From assembly GCA_033675545.1 (NCBI GenBank), contig JAWDGP010006811.1:48501-112500 (forward strand): 64,000 bases of DNA, read 5' to 3'. Of the stretch, positions 38,330 through 64,000 are shown piece after piece (position 1 is the stretch's first letter; each line of letters opens with the position of its first letter). Source of the DNA: Elysia crispata (lineage: Eukaryota; Mollusca; Gastropoda; Plakobranchidae). The translations under genes were made by a program, and so were the position numbers. Below the pieces are notes generated by a model. That model ran no database searches and was not told the origin of the DNA. It was given only the letters and a program-made list of their open reading frames with translations.

Positions 38330-39829
38330 CGCAATCTCCCTCTTTTGTTTTTTTTTTCACCTGCGAAGTTTTTTACTTCCATCTCATCTCATAATATATT
38401 GGAGCTGCCATCCAAACCAATGCTATAGATCTGTGCAAACGTTAATATTTGAGAACGGATTTTCATATAATCTTCAAACCTCGACTTGCCTGTCGTACCT
38501 GATACTTTGTGGATAGATTATGTCCGATACCTAACGACACATACTTATTCTTTGATGGCTCTATTACAGTAGAGCAATACTGAGAGAAAACAGCTCCGTA
38601 AAATTTGATTTTATCATGGAAAACTGAAAAAAGAAAATTTAAAAAAAAGAAGACAATTCATATTATTTCATCAAAGAAAGAAAAGTAAAACACAATGTAT
38701 ATTTAAATGCTCTTTGATTTATTCAGTTCTTATTTTTCTTCAGAGTAACATCAAAAAAAAAAACATGAACTTTATTATATTATGGAACAGGTGAAGCTTT
38801 AAGTTCGCGTATATTTTATACGTTCGCGATTTCCTAGAAATGATGACAGTTCTGGGCTAAAGACTTTCCACTCAACCAGATGCTGACAGATCACTGGAGA
38901 AGGTAAAGTTTTAGATTTATATATTGATACTGTTTTCTGTTACACCGATCCTACTCTAATTTTCGTTTATTGTGTAAAGAAAAAATATATCTTAGCGCAA
39001 TATTCGCGCAAAAACAAATCATTCAAACTGTCTTAAACTTGTAAATTGTGAAATCACTGGGGACGTTATTCGCAACTAAAATGTTGTTTTGTTTTTTTTT
39101 TTGTTGGTTTTTTTTAACCTCTCAGACTGTTTACGCATTCATTGCGGCAAATGGACAACATTTTTTGTACCATTACTGACGTTAATACTATTTCTTTAAA
39201 GTTTCTGTTACGATAGCTACATGCGAGAGGCGCCGATCTTACGTGTGAAAAGTGCTTAAGTGGTAAAAATAATTGTATTCATCTATTGTAAAGATTAAAA
39301 ATGTCCCATATTTTAAACAAATTTTTATTAGAATGAGTAAAAATAGAGCTAGATCTAATAATAGGTGTATTGACACAGCTCAATAATTAAGCTATGTAAA
39401 CAGCTTTGTTTGATTTCAAAGTTTTATTAATTTAATGATTTTAACTCTTGTTTTTGTAAGTAGCTTGCATTTTAAAAAAAAAAATTAGCCTTTTACAATT
39501 TGTTTCTCATCACAATCAAGATGTGGTTTGAACTCTTGGAATCTTTAAAAAGCTATGGAAAACTACTAAGAATTTTATAAATAATTCAGCTTTAAACAAG
39601 AAAACTGTGGTATTGCAGACGAAAGCGACGCCCAAGCTTTTATCTAGATATATCATATTTAGAAATGGATTTGATCTTCAAAATAATCTGTTTTTACTTT
39701 TTTTCTTCTAGGTTTCATGGAACAGGAGACAAAAGATGTTTTTGCTTTTGACCTAAAAGGTGATTGACACACTTTTCTCCACCTGAGCCGTCAGAATTTC
39801 TCCTGTCTGTCTGTGTGTGTGTGAGAGAC

Positions 39830-39878
<49 letters not shown>

Positions 39879-40140
39879 GGGGGAGTTCCTCTATTTGTCT
39901 TGAATGTTGCAAATAGATGTGATTTATACTAAAACACTTATATAAATCGCCTTCGATATACAGGTATAAAAAAAGTTTTCGTGAAATCAAATATTCAGAT
40001 AGTAATTGCTATAACCCTCTTCGCCTCTAATTCAATAGAGAAATAAAGGCCTACTTATGAATGAATGAATTCTTCTCTTTGTGTAGCCTACATGCGATAC
40101 CTTACAGACTCAGATTTTTCTCTGAAATCTTGGAGAGGGA
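38330..40140. other. No gene recognised
   Basis: AT-rich region downstream of the lectin at 40149; one (GA)n-(G)n tract at 39834-39883. Confidence 0.4.
39834..39883. repeat. (GA)n followed by poly-G
   Basis: GA tract ending in about 14 or more G's. Confidence 0.9.
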
Positions 40141-40148
40141 CTGGGTAC

Positions 40149-44152
<4,004 letters not shown>

Positions 44153-44494
44153 TGCTTGGATCGTCTGCAAGAATCCTTCATTGTATGATACAACTACTGC
44201 TACTATCAATGCAGAGGCAAGCGCTATTTTCGAATCCGGTAAAAAAAACCAGATTGCAAAAAGCGCGATTGTAAAAAAATAAATTGAATGTACTACGGAC
44301 GCCTTCTCAAATGTACCTGATTGTTCAACAGAGTTTAAACTTCAAGGCATATTGTGAGTTTTTGTGGAATTACTTAGTCCTGGCTGTGTCCGTTCTGTAG
44401 AGGTATGGATAAAAAATATTTAACTTTATGGGGTCTAGCTAGTTAGTCTAAATTGCAATTGGTTTTCATTCGAGTAACTTTAATCAACATTAGA

Positions 44495-50844
<6,350 letters not shown>

Positions 50845-51508
50845 TGTGTTTCTTTCTTGGTGCGGCTAGGAATTTCAAAAAGTGCTCAATCACTAATGAA
50901 TCAAGTACCTTAAACACAATTACCAGCATGACCTTAAATACATTTTATTATATAATTATAATCAGGAAATCTCGCGGGAAAAAAAAAAGCGAGAAAGGAG
51001 AAATGACCTACTTTGATAAGTAAAGATAAGGCCTAGTTCTATGGGCTGCGTTAAAGTGAAGGATTAATCCTAATTTCCGCTGGTCCCTGTTTTAGTCCCA
51101 ATCTAGGCTGTGTTCAACTCTTAGGTGCATCATAATATAAAGATCTTAACCTGAAACCTGTACGGTAATAGGTCATCAGATTTTTGTTTCCCGCCAGCAA
51201 ATGCAAAAAAAAAATATTTAAACGAAATCTTAGATCACATGGTCATATTTTTAAACCCCAAAGTTGGTTTACGGATGTACAAAACGACATCTCAAAACCC
51301 TTCTCTGCATTACCCCGAGAAATTCTCGGGCTTTTGACATCAGCCGATTCTGCCTGGTCAAAATGAGATAATGCAATAAAAACTGCACTGAATTACTCCA
51401 GTGATCTCCCCTTCTTAATTACAACAAAAATGGCGTTGATAGCTTGATTTCTTGAAGTTTTGCTGAATTTTTTAGACGTTGTGTTTAGATTCTAGACAAC
51501 CACAGATT

Positions 51509-52249
51509 ATGGCTGCCAAAAAACCAAGGTATTCTCCTAAACTTACAGCTCTACAAGTTATTCAGGAGGTAATGAACGATTCAGATAGTGATGACAATGA
51601 CTTGTATGGGGGAGAAAGTGAAGAAGAAAGTGATGAGGATGCCCCAATGTCTCCTAGAACTGTTACTGATGCTTGAGAAGCACCCCAATACGAAGATGAA
51701 GAGGAAGATTTTGAGATGGAAGAAGGGCCATCTAGATGTAGATCTACCAGTACAAGTAGTGATGAAGCAGGGTCTGCACCTAGACATAGATCCAGATCTA
51801 GATCTAGTTCTAGATCTACCAGCAGAGAAAGAGAAATTATACCACAACAAGCAAGAGGTAGGCCAAGGGGTCGAGGAAGAGCGAGAGGTATCGTTAGAGG
51901 GAGAGGTGGGCGTGGCAGGGGGCGTGATTTTGCTGTGAGGCTAATGGAAAGACATTTCCCAGCACCCATACCAGCAAGTGATCAAAAACAATATCCAACA
52001 AGAATCTGCCTGGTGTGTTCAAAAAAGGGACACAAACGGAAGGAGTCGAGAAATCATTGTCCCGATCGCCCCACAAAACCCGCCCTGTTACCCACACTAC
52101 AAGGATTATCATACGAAGTTTGTCTACTGGACATGAATAAGGTAGGAGAGTATTCTAAGTTGTTTCTAATGCTTTTTTGCATGATCATTGCTTTGGCATG
52201 CTTCATTTGTTGTACTAACATGTTGGCGCTGTTGTATATTTTTCACTAA
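51509..52249 (+). pseudogene. piggyBac-like transposase remnant lacking the catalytic domain
   Basis: N-terminal part: MAAKKPRYSPKLTALQVIQE, then an acidic serine-rich stretch (SDSDDNDLYGGESEEESDED). After an in-frame TGA at 51674-51676 the same frame continues through an RS-rich block (RHRSRSRSSSRSTSRERE) and an RGG-like block (RPRGRGRARGIVRGRGGRGR). It then reaches a piggyBac C-terminal zinc-binding region: LMERHFPAP, RICLVCSKKGHKRKESRNHC. Later cysteines are replaced (CPDRP; no CFEVYH). The DDD catalytic domain expected between the RS/RGG block and the C-terminus is absent, so it is an internally deleted copy. An AAG-GTAGGA at about 52139-52147 could be a splice donor. Lies head-to-head with the lectin 5 leader, about 0.7 kb away. 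Confidence 0.65.
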
Positions 52250-52559
52250 TTCTAACATATTTTTTTTTACAAAAATAATTTTTGAATTTTTTTGTCTCAT
52301 TGAAACCAAATTTTCTTGTACCATATGTTGTAGCAATATGTAATGAATATTTCTGTCAAGTTTCATAACAATAGCTTCATAAATAACTGAGTTATAGCAC
52401 TTTTTCTGTTTACTATCAATATATAGAAAATTTCCCCGGCATATCACTGTTTAGGACTGCTGGCACAATCCATTGAGCTAAGTAGACTTTTTAATTAGCC
52501 AGACAAATCTGTAATTGTTTTTAATGCGAAACGAATATAACGTTTGTTCTGACCTTTAA

Positions 52560-52990
52560 ATCCCGGGACGATTGGAATAAGCTGGACTGTCGAAACTAGG
52601 TCTAGGAGGTTATCCTTATTCTGAATAGGAATATTAGATCTAGATTTAGATCTCTAGAGTGATCTATATCTTGAATTATTTAGATCTTCACCGTACAAAT
52701 CTGTGTTTCTTTTCATTGCGAAACGAACACAATGTTTGTGTTGATTTTAAATCCAAAAGAAATTAGCCTGTATATCTAAATTTTGTGTTGAGAATTAAAA
52801 AGATCGAGAGATCTAGATTCAAGGTAAAGATGGGTAGGTGGAGACATTATGTTAATTTTATCTGGATCATGCAGTAGGCGAGAAATCAAAACCATTTTTA
52901 AGCCTCTTTAAATACACACAAGCCTCGGTAAATTGACAGCAGGAGCCCCTTTTGTATAAAGTTGTTTTCAGCTTGTTCTATGAAAAGTGT
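52560..52990 (-). repeat. Dispersed repeat family R1, inverted right copy
   Basis: The reverse complement contains TGTCTCCACCTACCCATCTT and GAGGCTTAAAAATGG, like R1 at 19465 and 49500. Confidence 0.55.
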
Positions 52991-52999
52991 GAACATGAT

Positions 53000-53760
53000 A
53001 TTAATCTTTGTCTCTAAAATTACTCAATTTAGGAGTAGGTCTACGTAGTCCTAACTTGATTTAAGTGCGAAAAAAAATCTATCATTTAGGGCAAAAGCAC
53101 TACGACAAGGAATTCTGACTAGAGATCAATTCGAAATTTTAATGGGTTCTATTGTCAGGTCTTGGTGATTAAATTTATTTTTGAGTTGGGGCCGAATAAG
53201 ATTCTTACACTTGCGTCTAATTTTAGATGTAACTGCTTAATAATACAATCATTTTATTGAAAGCTAACAAAACAAAACAAAAACAAAAAATAACAAACAC
53301 ACTATAAGTTGACTTCTTGAATTATATAGACCAAGGAATAGAATTTTTTTTAATGCAAGATTAGATCTCTTTTATTTTAAACTGTGCTAAGCTTCATCAC
53401 AAAACCAAATTATACTAAATCTATAATTTCTCCAGGTATACATCACATCTATATTAGATCTCGTGCAGGAATATGGAAGCCCAACTCCAATCCGATAGCA
53501 TAAATTAAATTGCATTACCTTACTTAAATATCACGCACCAGTCATAAGCTGATAATAAATTGAGCCCTCAAAAGATAGAGCTACACCTCATTCAAGGCTG
53601 TGCGTATGGCATGGTGCCAAGAAAAAGCTTCCGCCTATTTTAAGACGTACAAAATGCCCAAAGTAAGCGCTTTCTTGCGATGGGCAAAACCTCTGAAAAA
53701 ATTCCAAGCTATTATATACTGTATATATATTATATGTACACCAAACTATACTTTTTATCT
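53000..53760. other. No gene recognised
   Basis: AT-rich intergenic sequence. Confidence 0.4.
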
Positions 53761-53763
53761 CCT

Positions 53764-53895
53764 CATCATGTGTTTGGAAGGATAACTTATCGTTTTTAAA
53801 GAAAAATTATCTCATCAACATTGTTTGGAAGGATAGTTTATCATTTTTAAAGAAAAATTACCCCCTCAACATGTGTTTGGAAGAATAACTTATCA
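53764..53895. repeat. Tandem repeat, about 54-bp unit, 2.5 copies
   Basis: Units share TGTTTGGAAGGATAACTTAT and TTTTTAAAGAAAAATTA. Confidence 0.8.
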
Positions 53896-54101
53896 TTTCA
53901 CATCTAAAGCTCTCACCACCAACTTGATCCAAAACACACAGGATGGTATGACATTGAAAGAGAGCGGTCTCTTCAACAGAGGTCTTAACAACTAAGCTGA
54001 TTTTTTTGTTCTGTTGAAGTAGAATACTGTTGCCACAGGGACTGGAAAGTCTTACAGAAAAAGTTTTTGGTTATGAACACATTGCCGCTCCTACTCTTGA
54101 G

Positions 54102-54103
<2 letters not shown>

Positions 54104-54160
<57 letters not shown>
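54104..54160. repeat. (TA)n microsatellite
   Basis: About 28 TA units. Confidence 0.95.
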
Positions 54161-54164
<4 letters not shown>

Positions 54165-54369
54165 TGTATATACTCTTTTCAAAATAATGTTCCTTAACAT
54201 GAGGGTTCAATAGCTGGACAGCTATAAGTATAAAAAAAAGGCAGCGAATCTCAAGGGAATTTTTTTAATCTTGCCTACTTAGGCTTACATGAGCATTTAG
54301 AGGGGTCTTTAAAAAGACTTGGGAAAATATCGAATTAGCTGTTTCCAGTATTGACATGATAATAATATA

Positions 54370-54660
54370 TTGACTTACTGACTTATTGCCGTGTCGCATC
54401 CCAGTTCACCGTCTGTGACGCTTCGGCAGCTTTCTCTATCCTCGCAGAGAGTTCTCTCCACTGTTTCCTGTCCTTTGCGAGCTCAGTGATTTTGACCAGA
54501 TCATCGGTTGAACGGAGTCTAAAATTGTCAATTAGTCCTAGATCTCTGTTCAGTACGATTGGGAGAGTTGTTGTCGGCCGTCCTCTTAGTTTGGGGCCAT
54601 ATTGGATGAAGTAGGCTCTTGTTTCTCTGTTGGCAGGGATGTCGCTGTCTCTACGAAGAA
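54370..54660 (-). mobile_element. LINE 3' end: C-terminus of a reverse-transcriptase ORF
   Basis: The minus strand reads LRRDSDIPANRETRAYF, PKLRGRPTTTLP, ITELAKDRKQWRELSARIEK and AAEASQTVNWDATRQ, then a stop at 54383-54385. Then comes a CAGTAAGTCAA-type 3' tail. The GRP...LAKDR..WR...AS..W..TRQ pattern is the usual C-terminal end of LINE ORF2 proteins. The copy is 5'-truncated at about 54660, as expected for an abortive insertion. Confidence 0.75.
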
Positions 54661-54845
54661 TATGCCAAAATAATATATGGAATAAAAAAAAACAAAAGTT
54701 AAACTATTGGACACAACTATGTATAAGTCCAAAGAGCCGTTGTATACACGGGTGAAAGATAAAATAAAATAACTGAAGGTGTGAACAATCATCCAACTTG
54801 GACTTATATGAACGAAGACTAAAAAATTCAAAAACACTTTCAAAA

Positions 54846-54873
54846 GTTTTGCCTAAAAATTGCCTTCATCAGT
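54846..54873 (-). other. Degenerate hammerhead-like motif
   Basis: Minus strand reads CTGATGAAGGC-loop-GGCAAAAC. It has the outline of the cores at 26588 and 33461, but stem II does not pair and GAAA is AAAA, so it is at most a decayed copy. Confidence 0.3.
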
Positions 54874-55005
54874 ATAGACTGGTGACATTACAAATATAGG
54901 AATGTGATTTCTTTTGTTGAAAACGTAAGTCCCCTTTAAAGATCAAAATGTTTCCACATTATAATTTCCTTTTTCACTTAAAATTTGAGACCAGTTTTCG
55001 TAAAA

Positions 55006-55230
<225 letters not shown>

Positions 55231-55239
55231 TCTCTCTCT

Positions 55240-56570
55240 TGAAGTTTATTCAAATAAAGATTTATCCTGTTCTTATTTTTTACTTGTATCAAGTTGAACT
55301 CATAAGGACGATGCAATTATAAAGCATTGAAGATTACGGTGTCTTGCTTCACGTCTTGGTCAATAGGGATTGTAAAGTCTAGTCCACCATCTTTGATTAA
55401 AAATAAAATCATATCCCTATAAGCTCTCTCCCTTTTTCTATTTTACAATTTCAGATAGCCGAAATGTATCCACCGCGATATGAGCTACCGAAGCGTCAGT
55501 GAACTCGACATGTCTTGACGGATTAAAGAAGGAACCAACCTAGTCGAGTGACAGTTTTGAATAGAACCGGCAAAAAAGAAATCCAAACACACTTTCAAAC
55601 AAAAAAAAATGTCAAATTTTTTATGCAGTCCTGTCACATCTCTGTAGAAATCAGAAAGGTTGTGCCGGATATATAGTCGTCCAAAAATTATGATAAATTT
55701 TTTAACCGATGTAATCGATTTGCAAGCAAAATCTAGAAATAAATACACCTCTCCTTATGAACGTGTATACACTATGGAAGAAAGAACGTTTTTGCACCTT
55801 ACAACAGTAATAACATCGCAGAAATTTTTTTTTTTTTTTTCAAATGCTATGCAAAGTAAGTATGAAGGATTAAATAATAGTGGCCAAACACTCAATGAAA
55901 TAAAATAAGTGTAAAGTTTGATCAACATAAGCTTTGGCACATATTGAAAAAAAACCGCCTAAATTACTTAAACTCCAGGTAAATCTGATGAGACTGTGTA
56001 ACAATAAATGCACTTACATAATGCACATAGTAATATTATCTGATAAGAAACAGACAAGCAGTTTCTTACAGATTTAAAATTGTCAAAATTTGTTTTCCTT
56101 CAAACTTTCGAAAACTGAATGTGATTTAGAAGGCTAAACTCAAAATAACTTAACCATTCACAGAGATATTTGAAAACAAAGAGAGAGTGGAAGAACTATT
56201 AATAAATCAAAAGAAATAGCCTGTTATAAAAGAGTAAAATACATTTTAAAATAGAGGGAGTGAGAAGGCAAAAACGGTTAGCCTTTGGTGAACATTCGCA
56301 TGTCTTTCTGTATGGTCATGTGTTAAGAGAATCCATTTTTTAAGAAAATTCAAAGTATACATCTGGCGATGTTTCTTGCGTTCATTGAAAACTTTGGTCT
56401 TAAGAATATCAACTCTCTGGTTTTCTGGAGAAATTAATAAAACAAAAATGTTCCTACAAAATCTTCACCAAAATGGCCTTTTCTGCCAAAGGATCTTTTC
56501 ACCTGAAGCTGGGCTGGTTGGATATAAGCCTGGTACTCTTTTTTGACTTTTAGTTCAAGAGAGTTAAACA
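55240..56570. other. No gene recognised
   Basis: AT-rich intergenic sequence. Confidence 0.4.
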
Positions 56571-56572
56571 GA

Positions 56573-56573
56573 C

Positions 56574-56643
<70 letters not shown>
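56573..56643. repeat. (GA)n microsatellite
   Basis: About 35 GA units beside repeat R2. Confidence 0.95.
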
Positions 56644-56646
<3 letters not shown>

Positions 56647-56714
56647 GTAAATCAGTACAAGAAGAGAGTTGGATACATGGGCTGGGGTGCAGATGAAGGG
56701 GGATTTATTTAGGA

Positions 56715-57165
56715 GAAGAACCTCAGGGTAAACATTCGAAAGGAATAGACAGGGAGCTTGGAGGAGAGAGAGCGGGTGTTGAGCACCGGTAAGGGCGTGG
56801 AAGGCAGTCCAGCGCACGGGGAGCTTTTTTTTTTTCTCTACAGGTGCTCAGCTTTTATGCACATACCCTCTTCCATACCGTCAGCAATAACTCTGGTGGC
56901 TTTGGTTGATGACAAGTTTCACCTGTTTGCTTTATGGTAACGAGGTTCTGCAGACTTTCCTCTGAGATGCGGGGCCAGAGGTCAGTCCTAATAACCCTAA
57001 CGAAGCTGAAGATGCACTCATAAGAGGCATTTGTGTGAGGCTAAAATCCTTATCACTACCTTAAGCAATTCTGGCTAGAGAAGTTCTTTTATCTACTAAT
57101 ACCAAACCTAAGTAATAGACAGCTGGTTATACTTTGTAGGCAATTTAGTGATCAGGGTAGGCATT
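56715..57165 (+). repeat. Dispersed repeat family R2, right copy
   Basis: Inverted partner of 26065-26505. Confidence 0.75.
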
Positions 57166-57169
57166 TCAA

Positions 57170-58160
57170 TGTTTAATTGTTCCAGGCAGGCATAGTTTCA
57201 CGACTTTTATTTAAAATTCAATTTAATAGTAGACAGAAAATAATCGATCCTGACGCTTAAAGGTAAAAACAACTTTGTCAAGGGGAAAAGAAATGCCAGA
57301 AACAGACAGGTGTACGGTAGCACTCGACTTTGAAGTCCTATTGAATGCTGTCTTTACAATAACGAAGAGCAAAGATCTGTATCGAAATATTTTATTTTGC
57401 AGAGGCTGCAATGAAGACCAAGAAGGAAAAAATACAAATTATAAGAATTAAACATACTCACTTTAAAAATTCAAAATCAACACAGAAATTGCCTATGATT
57501 ATCAGCATGGTATACACGAAACATTTATTCTAATGTTAGAAAGATAACTTTGTGATTCAGTGAACTCGATTTTTACATTAGTCGATAGTATTAGCTATGC
57601 AATACCCTGAATATTGAGTAAAGCAGTATTGACTGTGAATAACTTCTTAAGTTAAACAAGAAATTGAAAAAAGGAATCAATAATATGCAATAGTCAATCA
57701 TAATGCATTACCAAGTTTTGTCCGCTTTTCTGTCTGGAATCAACGTATAACAACCATTATTATTCTAATTAATCAACTTTTATTCCATTTCACTAGTAGT
57801 AGTAATATACTACTCTTTGGACCTAATCTTCTGTTTCACAGCTCCGAACTCTCCTCGTGTTATTATCTGATTAAATCCATTCATTTAAGAACATCAAGTT
57901 TCACTACAACCCAAAGAATACAAACATTGAATGAGAGGTTTCAAAAATAATATACAATCTCGATAAAACAAATATTCATAAAAGTACTATATTTAGTCAC
58001 AAAACTGCATGAATTTCTTTTCTCAGTCATTCAAAATCTTCATATTTTCATCTTTTACAATAAGAGGTAAAGAAAAAGTACCTGGTGGTGGAAATCAACT
58101 AAAAGGCCATCTTTGAGGTTCTTCAATATCCTAGGCGTACTTGCTACGCTAATGGTTTCT
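57170..58160. other. No gene recognised; 3' side of the GPCR gene
   Basis: AT-rich. May include the GPCR 3' UTR. Confidence 0.4.
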
Positions 58161-58163
58161 GTG

Positions 58164-62374
<4,211 letters not shown>

Positions 62375-62379
62375 CTAGG

Positions 62380-64000
62380 CGGAGAGAAAATAAAATAAAT
62401 GAAGTTTACACGATAATTGTGCTTCTTTTACAGACTCGTATTCGAAACAAACTTATCTTCATGTATCTTGTATGTCTTGTATTTATGAGGGTTTTTTGTG
62501 GTCCATCTAGTGGAGACCAACCTACATTGCAGGTATGATACCTGATATTTCTCATTCGTTTCCCATGCCTTTTTCCTGAACAAGTCAATCAACAGGAACC
62601 ATAATGTTTACCTTATTTTCGCAAATAAAATCAACAACTACCAGAACAAGCTAGGCTTTTCCAAACTTTCCCTTCCATGCAGATAGCTCTAGTCCGTGGT
62701 CTAGTTGTTTGATCACAACAATACAGTTATTAATAATAATAAAAAAAAAAAACAGACATCATTCTTTTACATTTTACTATATCATAAATTTCTTCTGCAG
62801 TAAGTTGCTATATTTTTTTAAAGCAAAACCTTTTAAGACTGCATAGTTTTCGACCTCCAAGACATACCAGGGTAAACGTGTTTTAATCCATAACTATTTT
62901 TTCCTTTTAAATTTAATAACTATACATTCTTTCTTTGTAATTCTAGTAAAGATAAGGGAATATCAAATTGCAAAGTAAGCTTTGTGGCTCCACCATTGAT
63001 AGAGACGAATATAATCCAGAACTGGTGTAGGCCTTTCACTTTCCGGTGCACCCTCAAAGACATTACTAGTTATGTCGATTCTTGAAGTCAACTAAACTTT
63101 TGTTTTACTTACAAATCTTGTCTTTCTCTTTGCTTGCAGCGTTAGTAAACGGTAAAACTAAAAATATTCAACTCTAGATCTTTTTGTGCAAATTTTAAAA
63201 TACTTTGCGAAAACGACTTAACTAATCTGCTCTTACATAGGGTTGTCCATTATGTCAAAAACGTTGTTTTAGTAGGAATTGACAAATTTTATAAGAAAAA
63301 AACGTCACTTAGCACAAAAGAAAAGAGTTTATATTTACGCTACAAATTGCTCTTATTATAACTGCTGCTGCTGCTACTACTCCTACTGCCTTAACGGATA
63401 ATAAAGAGAAGTTCGAATTCATTGGTTAAGAAGCAATTATGTAGATTTGAAACCTATTCAGCAAATAAGGTTTACAGATTGCCCCTTTTTTATTATAAGT
63501 TTTTATAAATTTTTTAAATATCTTTTTCTGAAAGCCGCACATTTTGATAAAAAGAATGGAAAAAACAAAACAAAAATCAAAACCAACAAGTTTGTCCATG
63601 GCGAAAAAAGGCGGGAAAGTCATTCAAAAAGTAAAGAGAAGCTTCATGAAGAAAGCATAGAGAAACAGTTGGTTTGTTGGAAGATTTGACACAAAGATAG
63701 TTAAGAGTAACGAGGAAAGTTATTTAGAGAGTTCAGATACAAGAAGGGGAATAAGTGGGGGGAAAAAAGGAGGAAAAATATTTTAAAAAGATAGCAGCTG
63801 TTGGAAGTGCGTGCTTACAGGTCAAGATCAACGGTACCTTCAACCTACCGGAGTCGAAAGCCTTCTTGTTTGCTACAATACTCACTGGAGCATCTTGCCT
63901 ACCCTTTCACTTTGTAATCAATCTGTAACATCAACAGAGCGCATAGTTTACATGTTTTCAAAGTAATATGTAGCCTTTCTCTTTGCAGAGAAACCACTGG
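62380..64000. other. No gene recognised
   Basis: AT-rich; the upstream GPCR exons (TM1-4) were looked for and not found. Confidence 0.4.

Noticed and set aside
63780-63910. Possible upstream GPCR exon on the minus strand in phase with 62374
   Set aside because: A GTAGGT donor in the right phase exists, but the residues show no TM segment and the acceptor is weak.

Overview
The window looks like intergenic and genic DNA of a gastropod mollusc, probably a heterobranch snail or slug. It is AT-rich, has spliced genes with long introns, and is crowded with very long simple repeats: (CT/GA)n, (AAT)n, (TTA)n, (GAA)n, (GACA)n and (TA)n. The genes I can support are typical of such genomes: secreted C-type lectins in a tandem cluster and a rhodopsin-like GPCR. 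No close organism name can be fixed from sequence alone.

Layout. Positions 711-3071, 20673-23460 and 31742-32472 hold three minus-strand copies of one lectin type (PAN/apple-like N-terminal half plus C-type lectin domain). Copy 1 has a one-base frameshift. Copy 2 is intact, with a 40-base leader exon and one large exon. Copy 3 is a near-identical duplicate of the large exon of copy 2 on a 3.5 kb segmental duplication that left the leader exon behind. An orphan leader exon lies at 7361-7397. Positions 40149-44152 and 44495-50844 hold two more minus-strand lectins in head-to-tail tandem. Each is built from five small exons encoding a signal peptide plus a single six-cysteine C-type lectin domain. 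Positions 58164-62374 hold the last three exons (TM5, TM6, TM7 and tail) of a class A GPCR on the minus strand; TM1-4 were not found.

Between the genes lie mobile-element remains: a DUF7869-like element at about 16.5-17.7 kb, an internally deleted piggyBac-like gene at 51.5-52.2 kb, the C-terminus of a LINE reverse transcriptase at 54.4-54.7 kb, a pogo/Tigger-like MITE at 34.2-34.7 kb, a tRNA-like SINE head near 25.5 kb, and several dispersed repeat families. Positions 26.5-33.7 kb form a complex of inverted arms and a roughly 0.5 kb higher-order satellite into which the lectin duplication was placed. Hammerhead-like cores occur in the two arms.

A recurring theme is tandem repeats sitting directly at 3' splice sites. 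A 46-bp minisatellite includes the acceptor itself (40.2 kb). A 35/36-bp minisatellite of about 1.8 kb ends beside the acceptor of the TM6 exon (60.15 kb). A (CT)n tract abuts an acceptor (47.24 kb). A (TTC) array of about 220 units lies shortly upstream of another (42.9-43.6 kb). All exon models come from reading splice signals, phase and domain logic by eye; no search or RNA evidence was available.
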